Of a DNA stretch of 64,000 bases, positions 12,911 through 23,811 are shown piece after piece (within the stretch, counting starts at the first letter, position 1; each line of letters begins with the position of its first letter). The DNA is from Mimachlamys varia (taxonomy: Eukaryota; Mollusca; Bivalvia; Pectinida; Pectinidae): assembly GCA_947623455.1 (NCBI GenBank), contig OX392527.1, forward strand, positions 7,064,001-7,128,000, in the 5' to 3' direction. A model generated the notes under the pieces. The model searched no databases. It was not told where the DNA came from and was given only the letters and a program-made list of their open reading frames with translations. The position numbers and the translations under genes are program-made.

Positions 12911-13545
12911 AGTCTACGTGATATTCCTGTACGTTACAAGGTGATATTCTATGTGATATTCCTGTATGTCACACAGTGATATTCTACATGATATCCCTGT
13001 GCGTCACAAGGTGATATTCTACGTGATATTTCTGTAAGTCACAAAGTGATATTCTACGTGATATTCCTGTACGCCACAAGGTGATATTTTACGTGATATG
13101 CCTGTACGTCACAAGGTGATATTCTACATGGTGTTCCTGTACCTCACAATGTGATATTCTACGTGATATGCCTGTACGTCACAAGGTGATATTCTACATG
13201 GTGTTCCTGTACCTCACAATGTGATATTCTACGTGATCTTCCTGTACGTCACAAGGTGATATTCTACATGGTGTTCCTGTACCTCACAAGGTGATATTCT
13301 ACGTGATATTCATGTACGTCTCAAGGTGATATTCTACATGGTGTTCCTGTACCTCACAAAGTGATATTCTACGTGATATTCCTGTACCTCACAAGGTGAT
13401 ATTCTACGTGATATTCATGTACTTCACAAAGTGATATTCTACGTGACACGCCTGCACGTCACAAAGTGATATTCTACGAGATATGCCTGCACGTCACAAG
13501 GTGATTTTCTACGAGATATGCCTGTACGTCAAAAAGTGATAATCT
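12911..13545. repeat. 35-bp minisatellite array (about 18 copies)
   Basis: Units contain GTGATATTCTACGTGATATT followed by CCTGTACGTCACAAG; starts at 12941, 12976 and 13011 set the 35-bp period. Variants include TACATGGTGTTCC in place of TACGTGATATTCC; these alternate with standard units between about 13120 and 13350, hinting at a two-unit higher-order repeat. It begins within about ten bases of the right end of the candidate transposon. The last copies are the most diverged. Confidence 0.95.
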
Positions 13546-13585
13546 GAAAGTAGTTGGGTTATGCCAGTGGAAGGATTTTAATATT

Positions 13586-14377
13586 GCCTGTGGAGGAATT
13601 TGCCGATTGAGGTGTTTGACCGGGGAGGTGTTTTGCCGATGGAGGTGTTTGACCGGGGAGGTGTTTTGCCGATGGAGGTGTTTGACCGGGGAGGAATTTT
13701 GCCGATGGAGGTGTTTGACCGGGGAGGTGTTTTTGCCTGTGGAGGTGTTTGACCGGGGAGGTGTTTTGCCGATGGAGGTGTTTGACCGGGGAGGTATTTT
13801 GCCTCTGGAGGTGTTTTTGCCTGTGGAGGTGTTTGACCGGGGAGGAATTTTGCCTGTGGAGGTGTTTGACCGGGGAGGATTTTTGCCTGTGGAGGTGTTT
13901 GACCGGGGAGGTGTTTGACGATGGAGGTGTTTGACCGGGGAGGTATTTTGCCTGTGGAGGTGTTTTTTTGCCCGTGGAGGTGTTTGACCGGGGAGGAATT
14001 TTGCCTGTGGAGGTGTTTGACCGGGGAGGATTTTTGCCTGTGGAGGTGTTTGACCGGGGAGGAATTTTGCCTGTGGGGGTGTTTGACCGGGGAGGAATTT
14101 TGCCTGTGGAGGTGTTTGACCGGGGAGGATTTTTGCCTGTGGAGGTGTTTGACCGGGGAGAATTTTTGCCGATGGAGGTGTTTGACCGGGGAGGTGTTTT
14201 GCCGATGGAGGTGTTTGACCGGGGAGGAATTTTGCCTGTGGAGGTGTTTGACCGGGGAGGAATTTTGCCTGTGGAGGTGTTTGACCGGGGAGGATTTTTG
14301 CCTGTGGAGGTGTTTGACCGGGAAGGATTTTTGCCGATGGAGGTGTTTGACCGGGGAGGAATTTTGCCGATGGAGGG
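13586..14377. repeat. 33-bp minisatellite array (about 24 copies)
   Basis: Units contain GGAGGTGTTTGACCGGGGAG followed by a short TTTTGCC(G/T)-type linker ending in ATGGA or GTGGA. The linker varies among GTGTTTTGCCGA, GAATTTTGCCTGT and GATTTTTGCCTGT. Because 33 bp is 11 codons, most units keep frame, so long open frames appear on both strands (minus 14387-13578, 269 codons; plus 13607-14559 in overlapping frames). All are simple 11-residue repeats, and several frames are open at once, so I treat them as by-products. The edges decay into related degenerate sequence on both sides (13561-13585 and 14378-14410). Confidence 0.95.
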
Positions 14378-15059
14378 TTATTGTCAATGGGGGAATTTAC
14401 CGGAGGAGGGACTTAACAGCTGGAACGGTTTTGTGGGCGAACTGGAGTATTATGATGGGTTTGATCGGTGCACGGATTAATGATGGAGTAATGGCTTTTT
14501 GTTCTGTTGTTTTCACTTGCCTGCTCCGCTTGACCGTTAAACCCGCCTTCATTCGTTGAGATGCTACCATTCTGATTGACTGACAAATTATCCCATCACA
14601 TTACAAACCAGGACTAACAACAAATACGTCGATTATTTTTCCTATGAGAACCTCTAAGTTTGTCCTTTTCTAAGAAAATCTCGTGGCAAACGAGAACAGT
14701 CACAATGATCATGTCGTTATTCAATAATAAATGTACTGGCCCCGGAAACGCAAGTTTTACTCAAGTAATAAACCCGCCATTACTGTACAGAACGACACTA
14801 AGGTTGGGACCAATATAGCCTGTTACTTATCAATACAATACTTAGCTGTCACGGAAACAGACCGGCGGTTATTGGCAGCAGTACATTTGTCAACGATGAA
14901 CGAAACATCAGCGTTACTCCTGAACTGCGTTATAACCCCTATAATTATCTGCGTATTGCTGGTTACTGTTCCGTACCCCACCCCACCATCGCTGAAAACT
15001 GTCTTCTTCACACCATTCTTTCTCCACATATACCAGTTGGAATATAACCTCTCAATCTA
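14378..15059. other. Unique spacer without a recognised gene
   Basis: Non-repetitive DNA between the 33-bp and 58-bp arrays. A plus-strand frame opens with ATG at 14731 and gives about 100 residues of non-repeat sequence, including a hydrophobic stretch (CVITPIIICVLLVTVPY), before running into the 58-bp array. I do not recognise the protein, and its C-terminal half is satellite, so it is probably not a gene. No RNA gene is visible. Confidence 0.55.
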
Positions 15060-17419
15060 CCCATTACATTATATCCTCTTCATGTCTATTTATTGCCTTA
15101 TAAATCCAATATATATCTTCTACCTGTCTACCCCTTACCTTATAGATCTATCCATTGGCCCATTATATTGCATTCTCTACCTGTCTACCCCTTACCTTAT
15201 AGATCCCCTCCATTGGCCCATTACATTGTATTATCTACCTGTCTACCCCTTACCTTATAGATCTATCCATTGGCCAATTATATTGTATTATCTACCTGTC
15301 TACCCCTTACCTTATAGATCCCCTCCATTGGCCCATTACATTGTATTCTCTACCTGTCTACCCCTTACCGTATAGATCCCCTCCATTGGCCCATTATATT
15401 GTATTATCTACCTGTCTACTCATTACCTTATAGATCCCCTCCATTGGCCTATTACATTGTATTCCCTACCTGTCTACCCCTTACCGTATAGATCCCCTCC
15501 ATTGGCCCATTACATTGTATTATCTACCTGTCTACCCCTTACCGTATAGATCCCTTCCATTGGCCCATTACATTGTATTCTCTATCTGTCTACCCCTTAC
15601 CTTATAGATCCCCTCCATTGGCCCATTACATTGTATTCTCTACCTGTCTACCCCTTACCTTATAGATCCCCTCCACTGATCCATTACATTGTATTCCTTA
15701 CCTGTGTACCCCTTACCTTATAGATCCCCTCCATTGGCCCATTACATTGTATTCCCTAACTGTCTACCCCTTACCTTATAGATCCCCTCCATTGGCCCAT
15801 TACATTGTATTCCTTACCTGTGTACCCCTTACCTTATAGATCCCCTCCATTGGCCCATTATATTGAATTCCCTACCTGTCTACCCCTTACCTTATATATA
15901 CCTTCCACTGATCCATTACATTGTATTCCCTACCTGTCTACCCCTTACCTTATAGATCCCCTCCATTGGCCCATTACATTGTATTCCCTACCTGTCTACC
16001 CCTTACCTTATAGATCCCCCCATTGGCCCATTACATTGTATTCTCTACCTGTCTACCCCTTACCTTATAGATCCCCTCCATTGGCCCATTACATTGTATT
16101 CCCTACCTGTCTACCCCTTACCTGATAGATCCCCTCCATTGACCCATTACATTGTATTATCTACCTGTCTACCCCTTACCTTATATATTCCCTTCATTGG
16201 CCCATTACATTGTATTATCTACCTGGCCACCCCTTACCTTATAGATCCCCTCCATTGGTCCATCACATTGTATTATCTACCTGTCTACCCCTTACCTTAT
16301 AGATCCCCTCCATTGGTCCATCACATTGTATTGCCTACCTGTCTACCCCTTACCTTATATATCCCCTCCATTGGCCCATTACATTGTATTCCCTACCTGT
16401 CTACCCCTTACCTTATAGATCCCCTCCATTGACCCATTACATTGTATTATCTACCTGTCTACCCCTTACCTTATAGATCCCCTTCATTGGCCCATTACAT
16501 TGTATTCCCTACCTGTCTACCCCTTACCTTATATATACCTTCCACTGATCCATTACATTGTATTCCCTACCTGTCTACCCATTACCTTATAGATCTCTCC
16601 ATTGGCCCATTACATTGTATTCCCTACCTGTCTACCCATTACCTTATAGATCTCTCCATTGGCCCATTACATTGTATTCCCTACCTGTCTACCCATTACC
16701 TTATAGATCTCTCCATTGGCCCATTATATTGTATTCCCTACCTGTATCCCCTCCATTGGCCCATTACATTGTATTCCCTACCTGTCTACCATTTACCTTA
16801 TATATCCCTTCCACTGATCCATTACATTGTATTCCCTACCTGTCTACCCATTACCTTATAGATCTCTCCATTGGCCTATTACATTGTATTCCCTACCTGT
16901 CTACCCCTTACCTTATAGATCCCCTCCATTGGCCCATTACATTGTACCCCCTACCTGTCTACCCCTTACCTTATATATCCCCTCCATTGGCCCATTACAT
17001 TGTATTCCCTACCTGTCTACCCCTTACCTTATAGATCCTCCATTGGCCCATTACATTGTATTATCTACCTGTCTACCCATTACCTTATAGATCCCCCCAT
17101 TGGCCCATTACATTGTATTATCTACCTGTCTACCCCTTACCTTATAGATCCCCTCTATTGACCCATTACATTGTATTATCTACCTGTCTACCCCTTACCT
17201 TATAGAACCCCTCCATTGGCCCATTACATTGTATTATCTACCTGTCTACCCCTTACCTGATAGATCCCCTCCATTGGCCCATTACATTGTATCCCCTACC
17301 TGTTTACCCCTTACCTTATATATCCCCTCCATTGGCAAATTACATTGTATTCCCTACCTGTCTACCCCTTACCTTATATATCCCCTCCATTGGCCCATTA
17401 CATTGTATTCCCTACCTGT

Positions 17420-20078
17420 CTACCCATTACCTTATAGATCTCTCCATTGGCCCATTACATTGTATTCCCTACCTGTCTACCCATTACCTTATAGATCTCT
17501 CCATTGGCCCATTATATTGTATTCCCTACCTGTCTACCCCTTACCTTATAGATCCCCTCCATTGGCCCATTACATTGTATTCCCTACCTGTCTACCCCTT
17601 ACCTTATAGATCCTATCTATTGGCCCATCACATTGTATTGCCTACCTGTCTACCCCTTACCTTATAGATCCCCTCCATTGGCCCATTACATTGTATTATC
17701 TACCTGTCTACCCCTTACCTTAAAGATCCCCTCCATTGGCCCATTACATTGTATTATCTACCTGTCTACCATTTGTCTTATATATCCCTCCATTGGCCCA
17801 TTATATTGTATTCCCTACCTGTCTATCTATTTCCTTATATATCCCTCCATTGACCCATTACACTGTATTCTCTATCTGTCTACCCCTTACCTTATATATC
17901 CCCTCCATTGACCCATTACATTGTATTCCCTACCTGTCTACCCCTTACCTTATATATCCCCTCCATTGACCCATTATATTGTATTCCCTACCTGTATCGC
18001 CTCCATTGGCCCATTACATTGTATTCCCTACCTGTCTACCCCTTACCTTATATATCCCCTCCATTGGCCCATTACATTGTATTCCCTGCCTGTCTACCCC
18101 TACCTTATATATCCCCTCCGTTGGCCCATTACATTGTATTATCTACCTGTGTACCCCTTACCTTATATATCCCCTCCATTGGCCCATTACATTGTATTCC
18201 CTACCTGTCTACCCCTTACCTTATATATCCCCTCCATTGGCCCATTACATTGTATTCTCTATCTGTCTACCCATTACCTTATATATCCCCTCCATTGACC
18301 CATTACATTGTATTCTCTATCTGTCTACCCCTTACCTTATATATCCCCTCCATTGGCCCATTACATTGTATTATCTACCTGTCTACCCCTGACCTTATAG
18401 ATCCTCTCCATTGGCCCATTATATTGAATTCCCTACCTGTCTACCCATTACCTTATATATCCCTCCATTGGCCCATTATATTGTATTATCTACCTGTCTA
18501 CCATTTACCTTATATATCCCCTCCATTGGCCCATTACATTGTATTATCTACCTGTCTACCCCTTACCTTATATATCCCTCCATTGGCCAATTATATTGTA
18601 TTATCTACCTGTCTACCATTTACCTTATATATCCCTCCATTGGCCCATTACATTGTATTGCCTACCTGTCTACCCCTTACCTTATAGATCTCTCCATTGG
18701 CCCATTACATTGTATTCCCTACCTGTCTACCCATTACCTTATAGATCTCTCCATTGGCCCATTATATTGTATTCCCTACCTGTCTACCCCTTACCTTATA
18801 GATCCCCTCCATTGGCCCATTACATTGTATTCCCTACCTGTCTACCCCTTACCTTATAGATCCTATCTATTGGCCCATCACATTGTATTGCCTACCTGTC
18901 TACCCCTTACCTTATAGATCCCCTCCATTGGCCCATTACATTGTATTATCTACCTGTCTACCCCTTACCTTAAAGATCCCCTCCATTGGCCCATTACATT
19001 GTATTATCTACCTGTCTACCATTTATCTTATATATCCCTCCATTGGCCCATTATATTGTATTCCCTACCTGTCTATCTATTTCCTTATATATCCCTCCAT
19101 TGACCCATTATATTGTATTCCCGACCTGTCTACCCCTTACCTTATATATCCCCTCCATTGACCCATTATATTGTATTCCCTACCTGTATCCCCTCCATTG
19201 ACCCATTACATTGTATTCCCTACCTGTCTACCCCTTACCTTATATATCCCCTCCATTGACCCATTATATTGTATTCCCTACCTGTATCCCCTCCATTGAC
19301 CCATTACATTGTATTCCCTACCTGTCTACCCCTTACCTTATATATCCCCTCCATTGACCCATTATATTGTATTCCCTACCTGTATCCCCTCCATTGGCCC
19401 ATTACATTGTATTCCCTACCTGTCTACCCCTTACCTTATATATCCCCTCCATTGGCCCATTACATTGTATTCCCTGCCTGTCTACCCCTACCTTATATAT
19501 CCCCTCCGTTGGCCCATTACATTGTATTATCTACCTGTGTACCCCTTACCTTATATATCCCCTCCATTGGCCCATTACATTGTATTCCCTACCTGTCTAC
19601 CCCTTACCTTATATATCCCCTCCATTGGCCCATTACATTGTATTCTCTATCTGTCTACCAATTACCTTATATATCCCCTCCATTGACCCATTACATTGTA
19701 TTCTCTATCTGTCTACCCCTTACCTTATATATCCCCTCCATTGGCCCATTACATTGTATTATCTACCTGTCTACCCCTTACCTTATAGATCCTCTCCATT
19801 GGCCCATTATATTGAATTCCCTACCTGTCTACCCATTACCTTATATATCCCTCCATTGGCCCATTATATTGTATTATCTACCTGTCTACCATTTACCTTA
19901 TATATCCCCTCCATTGGCCCATTACATTGTATTATCTACCTGTCTACCCCTTACCTTATATATCCCTCCATTGGCCCATTATATTGTATTATCTACCTGT
20001 CTACCATTTACCTTATATATCCCTCCATTGGCCCATTACATTGTATTGCCTACCTGTCTACCCCTTACCTTATAGATC
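17420..20078. repeat. Segmental duplication inside the 58-bp array (1.25-kb block, two copies)
   Basis: Copy A spans about 17420-18690 and copy B about 18670-20078. Rare markers recur at a fixed offset: TAAAGATCCC at 17721 and 18971, and TCCTATCTATTGG at 17611 and 18861, both 1250 bases apart. Further right, the CCCCTCCGTTGG marker is offset by 1388 (18113 and 19501), because copy B carries about 138 extra bases: a local multiplication of a long-plus-short unit pair near 19190-19390. The unusual order of variants is otherwise shared. Confidence 0.88.
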
Positions 20079-21689
20079 CCCTCCATTGGCCCATTACATT
20101 GTATTCCCTATCTGTCTACCCCTTACCTTATAGATCCCCTCCATTGGCCCATTAAATTGTATTCCCTACCTGTCTACCCCTTACCTTATATATCCCCTCC
20201 ATTGGCCCATTACATTGTATTCCCTATCTGTCTACCCCTTACCTTATATATCCCCTCCATTGGCCCATTATATTGTATTCCCTACCTGTCTACCCATTAC
20301 CTTATATATCCCCTCCATTGGCCAATTACATTGTATTCCCTATCTGCCTACCCCCTACCTTATAGATCTCTCCATTGGCCCATTACATTGTATTCCCTAC
20401 CTGTCTACCCATTACCTTATATATCCCCTCCATTGGCCAATTACATTGTATTCCCTATCTGCCTACCCCCTACCTTATAGATCCCTCCATTGGCCCATTA
20501 CATTGTATTATCTACCTGTCTACCCATTACCTTATAGATCCCCTCCATTGACCCATTACATTGTATTCTCTATCTTTCTACTCATTGCCTTATAGATCCC
20601 CTTCATTGGTCCATTACCTTGTATCCCCTACCTGTCTACCCCTTACCTTATATATCCCTCCATTGGCCCATTATATTGTATTATCTACCTGTCTACCATT
20701 TACCTTATATATCCCCTCCATTGGCCCATTACATTGTATTATCTACCTGTCTACCATTTACCTTATATATCCCCTTCATTGGTCCATTACATTGTATTCC
20801 CTACCTGTATCCCCTCCATTGGCCCATTATGTTGTATTCCCTACCTGTCTACCCCTTACCTTATATATCCCCTCCATTGGCCCATTACATTGTATTATCT
20901 ACCTGTCTACCCCTTACCTTATATATCCCCTCCATTGACCCATTACATTGTATTCTCTATCTGTCTACCCCTTACCTTATAGATCACCTCAATTGGCCCG
21001 TTACATTGTATTATCTACCTGTCTACCCCTTACCTTATATATCCCCTCCATTGGTCCATTATATTGTATTCCCTACCTGTCTACCCCTTACCTTATAGAT
21101 CACCTCCATTGGCCCATTATATTGTATTCCCTACCTGTCTACCCCTTACCTTATATATCCCTCCATTGGCCCATTACATTGTATTATCTACCTGTCTACC
21201 CCTTACCTTATATATCCCCTCCATTGACCCATTACATTGTATTATCTACCTGTCTACCCCTTACCTTATATATCCCCTCCATTGACCCATTATGTTGTAT
21301 TCCCTACCTGTCTACCCCTTACCTTATATATCCCCTCCATTGACCCATTACATTGTATTATCTACCTGTCTACCCCTTACCTTATATATCCCCTCCATTG
21401 ACCCATTATGTTGTATTCCCTACCTGTCTACCCCCTACCTTATATATCCCCTCCATTGACCCATTACATTGTATTATCTACCTGTCTACCCCTTACCTTA
21501 TATATCCCCTCCATTGGCCCATTACATTGTATTATCTACCTGTCTACCCCTTACCTTATATATCCCCTCCATTGACCCATTACATTGTATTCTCTATCTG
21601 TCTACTCATTACCTTATAGATCTCCTCCATTGGTCCATTACATTATATTCCCTACCTGTCTACCCCTTACCTTATATATTCCCTCCATT

Positions 21690-22426
21690 GGCCCATTACA
21701 TTGTATTCCCTACCTGTCTACCCCTTACCTTATAGATCCCCTTCATTGGCCCATTATATTGTATTCTCTACCTGTCTACCCCTTACCTTATATATCCCCT
21801 CCATTGGCCCATTACATTATATTCCCTACCTGTCTACCCCTTACCTTATATATCTCTCCATTGGCCCATTACATTGTATTCCCTACCTGTCTACCCCTTA
21901 CCTTATAGATCCCCTCCATTGGCCCATTACATTATATTCCCTACCTGTCTACCCCTTACCTTATATATCTCTCCATTGGCCCATTACATTATATTCCCTA
22001 CCTGTCTACCCCTTACCTTATATATCCCCTCCATTGGCCCATTACATTGTATTCCCTACCTGTCTACCCCTTACCTTATAGATCCCCTTCATTGGCCCAT
22101 TATATTGTATTCTCTACCTGTCTACCCCTTACCTTATATATCCCCTCCATTGGCCCATTACATTATATTCCCTACCTGTCTACCCCTTACCTTATATATC
22201 TCTCCATTGGCCCATTACATTGTATTCCCTACCTGTCTACCCCTTACCTTATAGATCCCCTCCATTGGTCCATCACATTGTATTATCTACCTGTCTACCC
22301 CTTACCTTATAGATCCCCTCCATTGGCCCATTACATTGTATTCCCTACCTGTCTACCCCTTACCTTATATATCTCTCCATTGGCCCATTACATTGTATTC
22401 CCTACCTGTCTACCCCTTACCTTATA
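21690..22426. repeat. About 346-bp (six-unit) higher-order repeat in the 58-bp array
   Basis: GATCCCCTTCATTGG at 21735 recurs at 22081, 346 bases later. The following variant series (TATTCTC, then CATTATATTCCC, then ATATATCTCTCC) is the same in both copies. A half-period offset of about 173 bases is also visible between 21874 and 22047. Confidence 0.8.
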
Positions 22427-22973
22427 GATCTCTCCATTGGCCCATTATATTGTATTCCCTACCTGTCTACCCCTTACCTTATAGATCCCCTCCATTGGCC
22501 CATTACATTGTATTCCCTATCTGTCTACCCCTTACCTTATAGATCTCTCCATTGGCCCATTACATTGTATTATCTACCTGTCTACCCCTTACCTTATAGA
22601 TCCCCTCCATTGGTCCATTATATTGTATTATCTACCTGTCTACCCCTTACCTTATAGATCTCTCCATTGGCCCATTACATTGTATTATCTACCTGTCTAC
22701 CCCTTACCTTATATATCCCCTCCACTGGCCCATTACATTGTATTCCCTACCTGTATCCCCTCCATTGGCCCATTATATTGTATTCCCTACCTGTCTACCC
22801 CTTACCTTATATATCCCCTCCATTGGCCCATTACATTGTATTATCTACCTGTCTACCCCTTACCTTATAGATCCCCTCCATTGGTCCATTATATTGTATT
22901 CCCTACTTGTCTATCTATTACCTTTTATTACATTTTTGCCTGTGAAATATAGAAAATTATCAAACTGATAAAA

Positions 22974-23077
22974 CTTATATTTTCACTGCTGTGATGATCG
23001 GTGAAAATATAAGATTTTGCCTTGAAAATATAAGATTTTGCCGTGAAAATATAAGATTTTGCTGTGAAAATATAAGG
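22974..23077. repeat. Hairpin plus four 21-bp repeats
   Basis: CTTATATTTTCAC at 22974-22986 is a perfect inverted partner of GTGAAAATATAAG at 23001-23013. From 23001 the word GTGAAAATATAAGATTTTGC repeats every 21 bases (23001, 23022, 23043, with a truncated copy at 23064). The same TATATTTTCAC/GTGAAAATATA stem reappears in the palindrome at 23657-23806, linking the two ends of the insertion. Confidence 0.9.
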
Positions 23078-23081
23078 CTTT

Positions 23082-23313
23082 TTCAGTGTAATGTGAAAAA
23101 GTGACCCGCAAATAAGAAACTACCCGGGGTCATTATTCTACGTTGCAAAAGTTAGTTGGGTCGTTATTTTACAGTAGAAATCTTACTCAGCCTTCTGTAG
23201 AAAAATGACCCTACTCGATATTTCTGTAATTCGTCCCCTTGAGAAAGTGACCCGCCGTAGATTTCAACGGTGGGTAGTTTTAGCCTGGGTATTTTTTTCA
23301 CGTTACACCGGAA
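23082..23313. mobile_element. Candidate short MITE with about 40-bp imperfect terminal inverted repeats
   Basis: The left end has CAGTGTAATGTGAAAAAGTG, then CCCGCAAATAAGAAACTACCC. The reverse complement of the right end has CGGTGTAACGTGAAAAAAAT, then ACCCAGGCTAAAACTACCC. The arms match over about 40 bases with several mismatches and an indel. CCGCCGTAGA and GACCC words occur further inside. It has no coding capacity, and its length of about 230 bases fits a MITE. A 62-codon minus-strand frame across it (23352-23164) is a by-product. Confidence 0.5.
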
Positions 23314-23423
23314 CTTTTGTATGAGTTGTTCCCCTTGATCGGAATCGAACATGACATTGGAGGCTCGGTATATTGTTGTCGTCTGCTAGAACTTGTCTAT
23401 TGTGAAAAGATGGTCTTGAAGAA

Positions 23424-23573
23424 ATGGCATCAATAGTAAATATTGATAAGAAACTGCTGCAGGATTTAATATGTAATGAATTGGAAGATGAGACGGATCA
23501 TCTTATCCCAATTAGCTGTGTACTGGACCCGATCGGTTGTGATTTCGACGGATTAGACTTACCAGTATCGTAG
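23424..23573 (+). CDS. Small 49-residue ORF within the insertion, unrecognised
   Basis: Starts at ATG 23424 in a favourable context (GAAATGG: purine at -3, G at +4) and stops at TAG 23571-23573. The translation begins MASIVNIDKKLLQDLICNEL, is followed by an acidic EDETD patch, and ends DFDGLDLPVS. Composition is balanced and unlike the satellite translations. An AATAAA polyadenylation-like signal lies about 70 bases downstream (23645-23650). A tiny upstream frame, ATG at 23350 (MTLEARYIVVVC), precedes it. It matches no family I know. It may be an exon or remnant of a transposon gene carried in the insertion, or chance. There is no evidence of expression. Confidence 0.2.
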   Translation: MASIVNIDKKLLQDLICNELEDETDHLIPISCVLDPIGCDFDGLDLPVS

Positions 23574-23644
23574 TCTAGTTTCTTTCCAGTAGGCAAGTAA
23601 AGGAAACAAATCATGAAAGTATCTTAAGTCCTCTTTCGAAATGT

Positions 23645-23650
23645 AATAAA
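23645..23650 (+). promoter_or_regulatory. AATAAA polyadenylation-signal-like hexamer
   Basis: A perfect AATAAA lies 72 bases after the stop of the 49-codon ORF and just before the 150-bp palindrome. In AT-rich DNA this hexamer occurs often by chance, so its position is only suggestive. Confidence 0.2.
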
Positions 23651-23656
23651 AAGAAA

Positions 23657-23806
23657 ATTCAATGGTTTGCCGTTTAATATCAAATATATTTCACTTGTAT
23701 GGCAGATTTTTTTTATATTTTCACTCGTGCTACGCACTCGTGAAAATATAAAAAAATCTGCCATACTCGTGAAATATATTTGATATTAAACGGCAAACCA
23801 TTGAAT
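23657..23806. mobile_element. 150-bp near-perfect palindrome (foldback/MITE-like)
   Basis: The arms run from ATTCAATGGTTTGCCGTTTA (23657) to its reverse complement ending CCATTGAAT (23806), centred on TAC at 23731-23733. Mismatches are few: two in CACTTGTATGG against CACGAGTATGG, one T-run length difference (eight against seven), and two near the loop. The whole fold would form a stem of about 73 bp. It abuts the point where the 58-bp array resumes. There is no coding capacity. It resembles foldback MITEs; the family is unknown to me. Confidence 0.88.
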
Positions 23807-23811
23807 ACCCT

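Larger units (their letters stand above)
15060..22924. repeat. 57/58-bp minisatellite array, main block (about 138 copies)
   Basis: Units contain CATTACATTGTATTCCCTAC, then CTGTCTACCCCTTACCTTAT, then AGATCCCCTCCATTGGCC. The main form is 58 bp. Units with ATCTCTCC, ATCCCTCC or similar are about 56-57 bp, and some are about 40 bp because TCTACCCCTTACCTTATA is missing (for example near 16745, 17995 and 20810). Frequent variants are TATTCCC/TATTATC/TATTCTC, CCCCTTACC/CCCATTACC/CATTTACC, TATAGATC/TATATATC and TTGGCCC/TTGACCC/TTGGTCC. The first units at 15060-15120 are the most diverged. The plus strand is strongly C/T-biased. 57-bp units preserve frame (19 codons) and 58-bp units shift it, explaining the dense overlapping ORFs. 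Confidence 0.97.
22925..23811. mobile_element. Composite non-satellite insertion splitting one 58-bp unit
   Basis: The 58-bp array stops at CTATTACCTT (22924) and resumes at TATATATCCCTCCATTGG (from about 23812), which is the next part of the same unit. About 890 bases of unrelated DNA therefore interrupt a unit nearly in register. The insert contains, in order, a hairpin and four 21-bp repeats (22974-23077), a small inverted-repeat element (about 23082-23313), a segment with a 49-codon ORF, and a 150-bp palindrome (23657-23806). I could not define a clear target-site duplication because both flanks are TA-rich. It may be one complex element or several nested insertions. Confidence 0.7.

Noticed and set aside
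13578..14559. 269-codon minus-strand and 214-codon plus-strand repeat proteins
   Set aside because: The overlapping frames on both strands come from a 33-bp stop-poor unit; the peptide register switches midway and no flanking gene signals exist.
14731..15375. 214-codon ORF with a hydrophobic segment
   Set aside because: The second half is 58-bp satellite; the first half has no recognisable family.
23164..23352. 62-codon minus-strand ORF
   Set aside because: It lies across the small inverted-repeat element and has no recognisable domain.
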